Shown in pieces: positions 1-10,697 of a DNA stretch of 45,105 bases. The notes beneath the pieces are model-generated. The model was given only the letters and a program-made list of their open reading frames with translations. It was not told where the DNA came from and did no database searches. A program made the position numbers and the translations under genes. Origin of the DNA: Emmonsiellopsis sp. PD_33 (lineage: Eukaryota; Ascomycota; Eurotiomycetes; Onygenales; Ajellomycetaceae); contig JANTQF010000290.1 of assembly GCA_032988165.1 (NCBI GenBank), forward strand, positions 1 through 45,105, written 5' to 3'. Position 1 is the stretch's first letter, and every line of letters starts with the position of its first letter.

Positions 1-3000
1 TGGCACATTGGGCACCCATGGTTCCACATGTTATTTTGTATGTAATCCTGTGTATATGCTATACTTTTTTCAACTTAGTCACTTTTTTTATCCCTGTCAT
101 TAGTGAGTTCATCCCTGTAATTATCAACCGCTGACAGGGGAGGGGGGTTGTTGATGGCAATTGCGATGGCGAGGTCGGGGGAGGGGGAGGCCCAGGGGGA
201 TACATCATACATGCATGGTTCAAGTTAATTAAGAATTTGGATTCGCTTGCTGAGAGCTGGTGATAGACCTCTAGGAGGGAGGGCTAGGGTAGTTAGTTTC
301 GAGATCCCAGTCCCCGGGCAGCTGGGATTCATGCTTCGTGGGACGCGCTGTATGGCCCTATCCTCTGGCGATGGGCCCCGGGGCGGTCAGCGGTCAGTGT
401 GTGAATGGATGGATGATCCGATCCGTCCATGGAGTCGGGACTTTTTGGAGGGGGAGGGGTTTACAATATGGAGCGTATGCACTGCTTGGCGGCTTATTTA
501 ATAGAGGAACTTGACGTGGTCAATTGTTCGATTTTGATTTTGAATTGTGTGAAAGAGCAGATGGAAATAAATATCACCAGGTCAGGTCTGGCGGGTTTTT
601 GACATTTGTTTGTTTGTCGGTGATTGTCCCAGCGTCCGCGCAGCCCCTTCTTTTCACCTCGATCCGTCACATTTTATCTTCTCCCCATCGACTACGTAGG
701 GATTCGGGAAATGGATGGAACCTTTAGATTGGATAGTTTGTTGAATGCAAGCTGCTTGTCAGCCTGTCACTGTCACGGCCTTGTTTTATATTATCTGATC
801 CCATCCATGTATCCATGTTTTTGTCCCACCGCCCAATTGGAAAAAACGTCCTGAGCGCGGAAAGTTTAATCTGGGGCTTGTGGTTGGTTGGGGTTATTTT
901 ATGTGTCTCACGCGACCAGTAAAATAACTATGGGGTATGGGGAGAGTCAATTGTATATAGCCTTACAGGAGAAGATGTTCATGATTATCTGTTGCATACT
1001 TGTAGTAGTGTTGGATTGTACGTTCGAGCGATTAGAAGCATACTAATAAGCCTGAAGTATTAATAACTGTGCTTTGCACATTATAAACCATTTCAGAAGG
1101 GAAAGAAGAAGAAAAAGAAAAGAAAAAGAACTGTCATATTATTAGGTTATCTATCATTCCCAGAAACCAGGTTTCTGCCATCCAGATATCTCGATCGCTG
1201 AAACCATGGATATCAAACCCTCTGATCACTGATCAGCGGAGACCTGGGCCCAATCTTTTACTATTAGGCTTATCGTTCTGCATTTGCTCGATGCCTAACT
1301 ACGTAACTATTCTATGGAGGAGGGAGGAGGGAATGGATATTTCAAACCCCCTGACTGACATGATAGATACATTTTATTATTATTATTCCTCAGCCCAAGG
1401 ATGCAGGTGTGGTTTCAACTTGTTGACTGATCAACTTTTTTCTTCTTCATCAGGAGCCTTTCCATTATGGGCTGGGTGGTTTTTAAATTCTTAATAACTA
1501 TCCCCCCGGGCAGTGTATAGGGCCAGTTTAAAATGGTTATGCAACTGTCAGTTGTGAAGGAAATGCCTAGATCTAGTAGTTATCTGGTGCAAACCCCCCC
1601 CTTTTATCTATCTATGTCATCCTCAGCTTCGGCACTCCATGAGGTATGCAGGATCAAAGTGTCGGATTCTTACATTAACCTTATCGGGAATCCGGTAGTT
1701 AAATTCTCAAAGCTTATTGTAACTGTGTGCATAAATTCCAATCCTAGATAATTTCCCTACTGCATACTACATCAGAGGGATGTATGTGGGACTTTTTCAT
1801 CCGTCATCATCACTAATAATAGTTACTAGGGATGAGTTTTCAGCTTAGTTCCTCCCAAGTAAATAATATCCCATACGCTCATTGCTTGATTCTAACTGAG
1901 CGTACTGCGTCCTCTACTCATTATGCTTCGCTATGCCATCGTGGGCTCATAGGGTTTACGGATGATGGGAATCCACATCAAGGGCCAGATGAGATTCAAA
2001 GTGTAGGATCTAAAATAGATGTAGAGAAGGGGTTTTGAATCGAGCATACTGGGTGAGATTGGATTATCCAAACTATTCATGACTGGCCAAAGACTTGTGT
2101 ATTTAGAGACTGCTTTGCTCTGCGCTGGACAGTCTCAGTTCGGATATTTATTTAGACAGGGCCAGTACGGTCCCGCCTGTTCGAGTAACCTTGGGCCACG
2201 CAGCGGTAAGGTTGGAATCAGTCTCGATGATTTTCAGAAAGACGATGCTGATATGGTGAGTAGGAGTACTACTAAACGATGATGTGTTCTGGTATATTCA
2301 ACTGCCCCTACCACAGGCAAAGAAATACCCATTCATGGAAGGCCAACGGAAAGAAAGACGCTCTGTTTCCAAAGTGTCCCTGTGCCTGGCCAGCAAGCTT
2401 GGGATATCTATTCCCGGATGCATACATGTATGACTGACTTATCTGCATTGTAGTGGGCTGAAGTGGCAAAAGGCCTTGGACACGGACAGGCATTTGAGAT
2501 GCAAGACATGGCCTACGCGGGGCACACTACTTGCGCCACTCAGTTTTCCTTGCTAGCGATGGCAGTAGCTTTGAGACTGGGGCAGGCGAGTGTCATCTGC
2601 GGACAGCTATAGGGAGGGTCATTGTAAACAAGGAGGAGTCCGCTGTGGAAGGCGGGGTGCTTGCGGCATGGGATGGAGTCAAGCCAAGCAAGGATGGGTT
2701 ACTAATGAAGGGACAAGCAGGGTCAGCAGTAATGGAGACAGAGTATTGGCCAGAACATTGCCTTGACTCTGTATGTCTTGGAAATAGATGTTGGATAGAG
2801 CTGAGCACCATCCAGACACTCCATACTTCGGATGAGGGATGTTGGGCTGTGATTGGCTGGCTGGCGATCTCCGCCCTGTCACCCTCACTCAGCCTTGGCA
2901 TCAACGGCTGCGCATCTGGACCCTGAGCTGGCTTCACACCTCACCCACACCCACACCTCAGACCCCAGACCCCTTCGCAACCTCAGCCGCCCTGTCTCCT

Positions 3001-3154
3001 CTCCCCGCAGCCCACGAGTCCGCCACCGCGCTGTCCGGCCTGTCGACCGTCCGCGCCAGCTGCTGACTGTGCTGCTACACGCGCTGTCCAGTCATACGAC
3101 CTTCTTCCAGCCCTGAAGCGTGGTCTGCTGCTCCTCCTCCGCCCGCCTCCAGAC
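1..3154. other. Intergenic, no recognisable gene
   Basis: Only short, low-complexity open frames are present, none resembling a known family. There is a purine-rich AAAG/GAAG stretch near 1097-1130, an ATT repeat near 1372-1386, and a pyrimidine-rich stretch near 2935-3110 that probably belongs to the promoter and 5' leader of the downstream WD40 gene. I see no tRNA, transposon or other element. Confidence 0.6.
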
Positions 3155-3196
3155 ATGGATCGCCAGGCCTCATCAGCCTGCTCAGCCTGGATCTGA
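3155..3196 (+). promoter_or_regulatory. Upstream ORF of 13 codons before RTC1
   Basis: An ATG at 3155 opens a 13-residue frame ending in TGA at 3194-3196, seven bases before the proposed RTC1 start at 3204. If it lies in the mRNA leader it would be met first by scanning ribosomes and could lower RTC1 translation. The transcription start is not visible from the sequence, so its presence in the mRNA is inferred. Confidence 0.4.
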
Positions 3197-3203
3197 GCCC
3201 ACC

Positions 3204-6200
3204 ATGCCCGAGCAATCCCCCCATGCCTCTGCTGCTGGCGCTGCTCCCCCCCCTCCCCCTCCCCCTCCACCAGCTCCGTCGTTGCCGCCCCAGCGCTACG
3301 CAACCCGAGCCACCAGTGCCTTTGCGCGCTTCGCCCACCCGTTCATCTATGGATCCCGCCCTCCAAGTCCCCAGCAGAGTGCGCCCCAGGAAGCGCCAAT
3401 TGTCGCCCACCCGCGGCATTCTATAGCGCGGTAGGTTCCTATCTGTTTGGGTCTCCCACTGTCCGTACAATGGCCCCTCCTGACGCGTTGTTTCAACACA
3501 GTTCCGGCCCCTCGCAGACGATCGCGTATCAGACTAAGATCCGCATTTCTGCCCTGGACATCTCGCCCCAGCGCACCCACGCGGTCGTTGCGGGACGGGA
3601 AATTCTCAAGACAATCCGCGTCACACCGGACCACTGTGTGGAGGATTTTGACCTTCGCGCTTCAATCATTGGATACCATTCCAGCCACCATGTGTCGACC
3701 GGGGCATTGTCTGCAAAACACAAGGACCAGCTTGCCGCGAAGGATGTCAAGTGGTCACATGGAGAATACGATCGCATCATCGCCACCGCTGCCGCTAACG
3801 GGCGCATCGTGATCTATGACCTGAATCGGCCTGGGCTGGAACTGGGCAGGCTGCAGGAACATAATCGCCAGGTTCATAGGTTAGCGTTTAACCCTCACCG
3901 GGGTGCATGGTTGTTATCTGGTAGCCAGGATGCCACCATCCGGATGTGGGATTTGAGGATGGTATCTGGTGATCGAGGTGCGATGAACTTTGGTAGTAAA
4001 ACTCGGTTTAACGGCCATAGTGAGGCGGTTAGGGATATTAGGTGGTCGCCTGCAGATGGTGTGGAGTTTGCTACGGCTACTGATAGTGGTGCTATCCATC
4101 GCTGGGATGTCCGCAAAGACAATGCGCCTCTGATGAAGATTAACGCCCATGAAAAGGCCTGTTTTTCAATCGACTGGCATCCCGATGGAAAGCATGTTGT
4201 AAGCGGGAGTACTGATAAACAGGTTAAGGTGTGGGACTTTTCGTCTACGGACCGCAGACAGAAGCCCTGCTTCCAATTACGCGCTCCGCAGTCTGTTAAT
4301 AACGTGCGATGGCGCCCGCCATCATGGGCGTCGGAGACGCAGGAGAGTGGGAACTGGCAGTCTACGCAGATCGTCACTTCCTACGACCAGGAGGATCCAC
4401 GTATCCATCTCTGGGACTTCCGGAGACCACATATCCCGTTTAAGGAATTTGATCGCTACAAGATTCCGCCTACCGATTTGTTATGGCATTCGAACGATCT
4501 GCTGTGGACGGTTGATAATGATGGCACCTTTACACAGACAGATGTGAAATTCGCGCCTCAGGTCGTCCAGCGCAGGAAACCGTGCGCAGTAGCTTGGAGT
4601 CCCAGTGGCGACGTTATTGCGTTGAATCAGAGACGTCCGCCACGGCGAGGATTGAACATGAATTTCGAGCCCTCGGAATTCTTGGGTCCCAAGGCAGCAA
4701 AAGCAGCCAGCGGTGAGAAGGTAACAACTAGCCTCAGCCTGACCGATGATGGTCTGGATGAATCGGGCCTTGCTTCGCTACGTAAGCGGCCACACAAAGG
4801 GGCATACGCCAGGGGCTCGAAATCGCTCAGTGGTACTCCGCCAATGTCGGAGGATAGCCCAACTGTTGTTTCCCTTGAGAAGGCGATTGCACATAGTGGA
4901 GTGTTTGAACCTAGCCAGGTTGGAGCTATTGGACATATTTCTGGGGCTACGTTTGACCCGGAAGTATTCGAGTATCTTGCAAAGCATTATGCGCCGTTGA
5001 TGGAGAGCTCAGATGCTAAAAATGAGCATGTTGATATATTAGAGGATATCCAAAGGAGCCTTGATGAGAATGCAGAACGTGCAGAGGATGCATCGCTATA
5101 CAGACTTGCTCAGACGTGGAGAATTATCAAATATGCCGTTTGTCAGGAGCTAAAAGTTAGGGCTGAGCAGCTTGCATCCGCTCCAGAACAAGAGACTGAC
5201 AGTACGAAATGGAAACTGTCAAAGGATGGCAATGTCGTCGATCGGCCTCATAATCATGAAGAACCCTTTTCTGATAAGCTTAAAAGCCGGCTGTTCAAAG
5301 GAGTGATAGAAACAGAAGGACCTGCTCGAGTAATGGCTGATCCCGAAAGTACATCGAACATGACGACTCCTCTAGCCAAGCCGTTACCCGACTCTCCTCA
5401 CACCGGCAGCTACAGTGATCATTCAGATGGCTCAAACTCAGACCGCGAATTCGACAATATCCAGCCGCTTCCACCATCGGTTCTTAGCTCGCATGGAGGG
5501 AATTTTGAGCAAAGGGTGGCTGCGGCGGAGGATACAAAATCTGGACCTTTTAACGCCAATGAGGAGCTACAGGCAAATGTAGCCCGTGCAATACACGGTC
5601 CACCTAGGAGCCCATCACCAAATCGCATGCTCAAGCAGGACTTGGCTCTTCCAGATCCGTTTTCTGAAGGGCAGAGGTCTGCACCCCGTGCAATTGCAGG
5701 CAGGGCGGATTGGCGTGTGCGTGAGATCCCCAATTTCGAAAACCGCGACATCGAAGAGGAAGAAGAAGAGTACGATCAGAAAGTTGAAGAGAGGAGGGCC
5801 GTTCTACAGAATTACAAACTTTTCCCGAAGCGAGTATTGTCACTTGATCCTCATGATAATATCATCAAAACTCCGACTCCTGTTCATTATGTACGCCATG
5901 ATTCCACGGAAAGCTTTCCCATGTTCTCTGCTTCCACCGATAGTTCTCAGCGGACCAAATCGATTTCTGAATCATGTTCGCCAGAGGCCTCTCAAGAATC
6001 TACTGGCTGGGCAGCGGCAGCTGGAAGTTCGTTGGAGAGGATAGCGGAACTTGAGATCGGGTCGCTTGCAAGGTCAGTCCTTGACCAGAATAACATTCAA
6101 ACCTCCGAAGACTCGTCGCTTGGCGTTTCGCCCTTCGAGTCTAACATTGTTGATCTCGAGCGCCCATTAAGCCCTCTTCCGTTTTTGGCGGAGACGTCCG

Positions 6201-7462
6201 TTGTGAGAGATCGAGCCAGGCGGAAGATACGACAGGGCTATACGACCAGCAGGGAGTCTAAGCAAGATCCTCGAGACCATCCTACTCTTCGCCCAACTAG
6301 CACACACAAGAAGGACGGCATTGGACTCCCGCTTCCTCCTGCCCCCTCTGATTCCCAGCCATGGAGTGCACGTAACATTATCAGAGAGGCCTTGAAGCAT
6401 TATTGTACAAACTCCCCAGTTGACATGCAATCTGCAGCTCACCTGCTCCACAAAATGCATGTTCTTTTCTCCTCATGGGAACAAATATTGCCGCATGAAG
6501 AGCGTGAATTGATTTTCAAAACTTACAATGAACAGCTTCTGAGACAGGGGATGTTCATCGAGGCTGCTGAACTTAGACTATTATGTGTCCCCACATACCC
6601 GTCTGTTTATGATTACGCGCAGCAAGACACATTTATCAACGTATACTGCTTTGAGTGCAGGAAACCCTACGAGAATCCAACGCGGGATAACGAACGGTGT
6701 CATCGCTGCGGCGTCTCTCAACCGCCCTGCACAATATGCATGAGCCGCGAACCCCCCATCGAATGGACTTTACAATACTCCTTAAAAACCGAAAAACCCA
6801 CCACCATCCCAGAGCAACCTCCCACTCATACCCTCCCCCACACAGACTCCCACCAATCCCGGGAAAACCCGCCAACCTACCGCCCCCACGGCTCGGCCCT
6901 CTGGTCCTGGTGCCAAGGCTGCGGCCACGGCGGCCACACCGCCTGCCAAACGGCCTGGCTCACCGATACCTCCACCAGCGAGGGCGGCTGCGCCACGCCC
7001 GGCTGTCTCCACGACTGCGGCCCTGGCCCCCGCCGCGACCAGAACCGCGCCTCGTTGATTGAAGAATCCAAACGCGCGAGGGATATCTCGTCAGCGCGCA
7101 AGTCGAGCATTGGCTTTGCGAAGAGGGATTCTTGGGCGGCAGGGGAGAGTAAGGCTGTCGAGAGGGTTAGGGGGATGCTTGGAGTTGGTGCTGGTGGTGG
7201 GGCGGGCACTGCTGCTGCTGCTGCGAGTGGGGCGCCGGCTGGGCCGTCTGCGGCGACGGGTGGCGGTCCTGGGACGGGCCCGACGACGCTCATGTCGCCG
7301 AAGAAGGTGAGGCTGGTCACGCCTAGCGAGGAGGGGAGTCGGGGCCAGGGCCAGGGCCAGCCGGGGAATACTAATGTTAAGGGGTTAGGTATCGGAACTG
7401 GACCCGCGACGCAGCATAGGGAGTCGATTTCTGAAGTTCCATTTGGTGGGAAGTTGGCTTGA
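3204..7462 (+). CDS. RTC1: Rtc1/Sea2 (WDR24-type) SEA complex WD40-RING protein
   Basis: Proposed exons are 3204-3430 and 3502-7462, giving 1395 residues. The intron 3431-3501 has donor GTAGGT, a CTGAC branch site at 3479 and acceptor CACAG, and joins the frames exactly. Seen: a proline-rich N-terminus, WD40 repeats at about residues 165-455 (repeated GH...W-D units such as IRMWDLR and VKVWDFS), a long Ser-rich acidic middle, then a cysteine/histidine-rich RING-like end at about 1120-1250 with CFEC, CHRC, CTIC and CGHGGH clusters, and a Gly/Ala-rich tail. This order is that of Rtc1/Sea2, the fungal counterpart of WDR24, a SEACAT/GATOR2 subunit at the vacuole that promotes TORC1 signalling. 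The alternative start at 3470 (ATG inside the proposed intron) would give 1330 residues and drop the first exon. I prefer 3204 because its context CCACCATGCC is good and the exon reads like a genuine N-terminus. Confidence 0.88.
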
Positions 7463-8063
7463 GGTGTACTTTTGTCTTTTCCTTTTTTTCCCTTCTCCTG
7501 CTTGGTTCTTTAGCGTGGCATTGCAAAGCTGTGGGAGTTTGGGGTCCATCCATTCTATTTTTTGCTGTTGGTATTATTACTAGGTTTCCCCGTTTCTTAC
7601 TTAAACATTTTTTCTTCGGCTGCCTATTTAACTAGCTATTTGGACGCTGTATTTTTCTCTTCTCGGCTTCAAAGGCGCTACGTGCAGACTGTCCGGACAG
7701 TTGTAGGAACGTTTTCTTTCGTTTTTTTTTTTACCTTCCCTTATCCATCCATCCGGGTCTTTTGTTTGTACCCACCCGTCGATGAATGACAGACAGTGTT
7801 TGCTGTAGCTATTATGTATGATATGATATGAAGCCCGCAGGGTCGAGTGAGTGGAGTGAATGGGGATTGAGTTGCATATAACATCTATCTATCTATATGA
7901 CATCTATAATGATATGATATAATTCTTTTCGAGGCTACTATGTATGCACCGTCATCATGGTTATAACGGACTGGCTGTGATGACTATGTTCGTATGATGT
8001 ATGTAATGTACATTCGATGAATAGATAGATGAATGGATAGCCTACGCGGTATGGCATGGTTTT

Positions 8064-8096
8064 GCTAGGTAGGCTAGGCAGGCTAGGCTAGGTAGG
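8064..8096 (+). repeat. Degenerate GCTAGG/TAGG tandem repeat
   Basis: A short run of imperfect GCTAGG(T/C)AGG units lies between the convergent RTC1 and NEJ1 genes. It is about 33 bases long and looks like an ordinary microsatellite. Confidence 0.6.
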
Positions 8097-8104
8097 AGAA
8101 GTCT

Positions 8105-8119
8105 GGGTGGGTGGGTGGG
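8105..8119 (+). repeat. GGGT x4 tract, likely G-quadruplex former
   Basis: The sequence is GGG-T-GGG-T-GGG-T-GGG with three single-base loops, which is the classical pattern for a very stable parallel G-quadruplex. It lies in the RTC1/NEJ1 convergent region on the strand that RTC1 read-through RNA would carry. Confidence 0.7.
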
Positions 8120-8355
8120 AAAGAAACGAGACGACGAAAGCCATTCCATCAGTCCAAAAGTGAAATCATGATTCCAACTAAACAGCTTACTCCGCCTATG
8201 CAGGTAGGTATTTAGATAGGTAGGATATCCATTCCCTATCACTCACATCACCAAAAGCTATATCCCTCCGCCCCGCACCCCCCCCACATCCTCCCGTCCA
8301 TCAAACAACAACAATCCAATACATACTCATAATACATAACCCCCCCCCAAACCCC

Positions 8356-10417
8356 TCAAAACCGCCTCTTCTTCTTCGCCGGCCCCGCACCACCAGCACC
8401 AGCACCACCCCTCCCCCGCTCCTCCAACTGCCTCCTCAACTCCTGCCGTTTCCGATTCGCCCTTTCCTCCGGCGTCTCTTCCACTTCCTCCTCCTTTTCT
8501 TTCGTCTCTTCTTGCTTCGATGACGGGCGAGATGGCATGCGCATGGGTGTAGACGACTGCTCCCGCTTCCGCGCCGGCGCTGTATCGTTCTCGTTCGAGG
8601 CGGATGGGGTTGGGGAGGGCTGTGGTTGTTTACGTGGGGATGGGGATGCGGATGCGGATGCGGATTTGGCGCCGCCGCCGATTACGCCTAGGGGTCGTTT
8701 TTGTTTGGGTTTGGGTTTGGTTGTTGTTGATGGTTCAGGGGCCGGTGGTGGTGGGGGTGCTGTTTCGTCTTCGGTTGTTTTTTCTCCGTCGCTGGGCTCT
8801 TCTGGTGCGGGTTCAGGTGGTTGTGGTTTCTTCTTCTTCCCGCCGCCTATTTGGCCTAGGAGGCCCGAGCGTTTGGGTTTGGGTTCCGGTTCCGGTTCCG
8901 GTTCGGGGCGTTTTCTTTTAGTAGGGCGGGAAAGTGAGGTTTCGGTATCGTTGTCTGATTCGGTGGGAATGTCGTCTGGGCTTTGGACGGGGGCGGGTTT
9001 CCTTGTTGTTGGTTTGTGTTTCTGTTTTGGGACGTCGCTGTCATTGGTGGCGGTGGATTCGTCGGGGTTTTCTTGTTTCTGTCGGGGTTTCTCTTTGGGC
9101 TTCTTTGGCGCTGGCTTTTTCCCGCCTATCGTCCCATGCCCGCTGGGTTTTGGTTTTGGTTTTGGTTTTGGTTCGGGGGACGTTTCGGAGTCGGAATCTG
9201 ATTCGGATGGCTGGTGCGACTTTCTCGCTGGTTGTTTCTGTTGTTTCCCGCCAATAGTCCCGAGGCCTTTTGCTTTGGTCTTGGGCTTTGAAGCCGGGCG
9301 GATATCATCTTCAGATGCCGTGGCCTCAGGGGAAGATTCGACAGGTGACTTTCTCTCCTGAATTCCTTTTTCCTGGGGTTTGGGAGATGCCAAATTTCTA
9401 TCCGTAGTCCGCTCCCGGCGACTAGGACTTCTCAGTCTTGGGGGTGTTGCCATGGTCTACAAGGAAGTTTAGTATGGCTTGTCCAGGTATTTATTGAAAG
9501 ATTTGTTCCCCTACCTGAAATTCGTCATCTTCGCTTTGGGTATCCTCTTCCATGGGGGAAGGTGTCTTTTTCCGTGCAACCTTTTCTCGTGGCTTAGTTG
9601 GTTTGGCCGCTTTAGGCTTCTCGACAGTGCTACTCAGTTGACTCCACCAATTGTCCTCTGGAATGGCAAAGTCCTCATCGGATGAGGCAGGAAGTGAGGA
9701 CGAGCCAGAGAGCTCTCTCGCAATGTCGATTCCAAGGCTATAATCCAGATTTTTGGCTGCAAACGAGCCGTTCCATGATTCCTCGTCAAAAGGAGCAACA
9801 CCTTTGATATGTTTCGCAGCTTGGGCAAGCAAAGGTCCTTTCTGGGAGACACGCACACCACCCATGGCAGGGAAAACTGTACTCAAATCAACGCCAGCAG
9901 ACTCTATCTTGTCAAATAACTTGCCCAAGGCCCAGTCTTTCTGCTTTATATGCTCGATAAGAGACTGGATGCGGGCTTGCTGACTGAGCTCCGACTTCAA
10001 AATCGGCAGCAGGATATGTTCAGTCAAGGATATTTGAGGTAATTGTGAAAGAGTAAATATCCATTCCAACGGGTTCAGAGGTGAGGGGAGATTCGTGGAT
10101 GTGAGAAGCTTAAGCTTATCCTCTCCGGTGCTTCGGATTAATGACACTGTAGTGCCTCTTGAGCCTTGTAGGGCGTCCGTAATCTTTTGGAGAAGGACCA
10201 GATATTGCTCATCATCTTCGCTAGGGTCGATGCTTGTATCGTGCTTGGACGCGTTGTCAAGGATTTTCTTGCGAGTCAAGTTTTCACTCCAGATATAGAC
10301 AAGATCTGTTACCAATATCTCGTAGCCCGATGCACTTGTTTGATATTTGAAAAGTAGGGGTGGTGTTGCGCCTTCGCTGGGGAGCGGGAGTCTTTTCCAA
10401 CTGTCCATGTTTTTCAT
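8356..10417 (-). CDS. NEJ1: Nej1/XLF-like non-homologous end-joining factor
   Basis: Two exons, 10417-9515 and 9456-8356, give 667 residues. The 58-nt intron (9457-9514) has donor GTAGGG and acceptor TTGTAG and joins ...DEFQ to TMATP in phase 0. The N-terminal part (about residues 5-240) matches the XLF head and stalk: a conserved Trp/Leu start, the ASGYEILVTDLVYIW-type strand, and a Leu-rich coiled-coil-like region. XLF/Nej1 works with Ku, Lif1/XRCC4 and DNA ligase IV to join double-strand breaks in the nucleus. The C-terminal half is low-complexity, Ser/Pro/Lys/Glu-rich, with four GxIGG(K/G) motifs, and ends in AKKKRRF, which resembles the Lys-rich Ku-binding motif at the XLF C-terminus. 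Translation could begin at 10417 or three codons later at 10408. The gene faces cactin head to head across 280 bp. Confidence 0.85.
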
Positions 10418-10697
10418 TTGGGGAATAACTCCAGAAATTATTTAATAGATTGGTTTGGCATTTTTGAAGAAAATATATCAGGGAGATATCTCGTCGTCGA
10501 TGGGATCAGGAGATGGTTGTCCGCGGATGTTGATGTTGCCTGGAGTAGCTTCGCATAAGGGAAGGTTTTCCGAGCTCGGCTAACATTCCTGTTAGGTGGG
10601 CATCAACGACCTCGACTGTCCCGACCTCAACCACCCGGTGGCGTTCATTTATCCCTCACTCCAGCATACGACGACAAGGATAGCATACGCTTGCAAG
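10418..10697. promoter_or_regulatory. Divergent promoter region NEJ1/cactin
   Basis: Only 280 bases separate the NEJ1 and cactin start codons, which point away from each other, so both promoters and leaders must share this interval. No clear TATA box or known factor site stands out. Confidence 0.5.

Larger units (their letters stand above)
7463..8355. other. Convergent intergenic region between RTC1 and NEJ1
   Basis: This is shared 3' flanking DNA of two convergent genes. It is T-rich just after RTC1. It holds TCTA/GATA-type short repeats (about 7884-7910 and 8019-8035), a degenerate GCTAGGTAGG tandem array at 8064-8096, and a perfect GGGT repeat at 8105-8119. No gene is seen. Confidence 0.7.

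Noticed and set aside
2531..2937. Overlapping open frames of 114-131 codons on both strands
   Set aside because: No family resemblance, biased composition explained by local sequence, and both strands open equally; they look like chance frames.
8537..9361. Long plus-strand frame (274 codons) rich in Gly, Phe and Ser
   Set aside because: It is the antisense shadow of the repetitive NEJ1 tail; its composition follows from the Pro/Lys/Glu-rich codons on the other strand.
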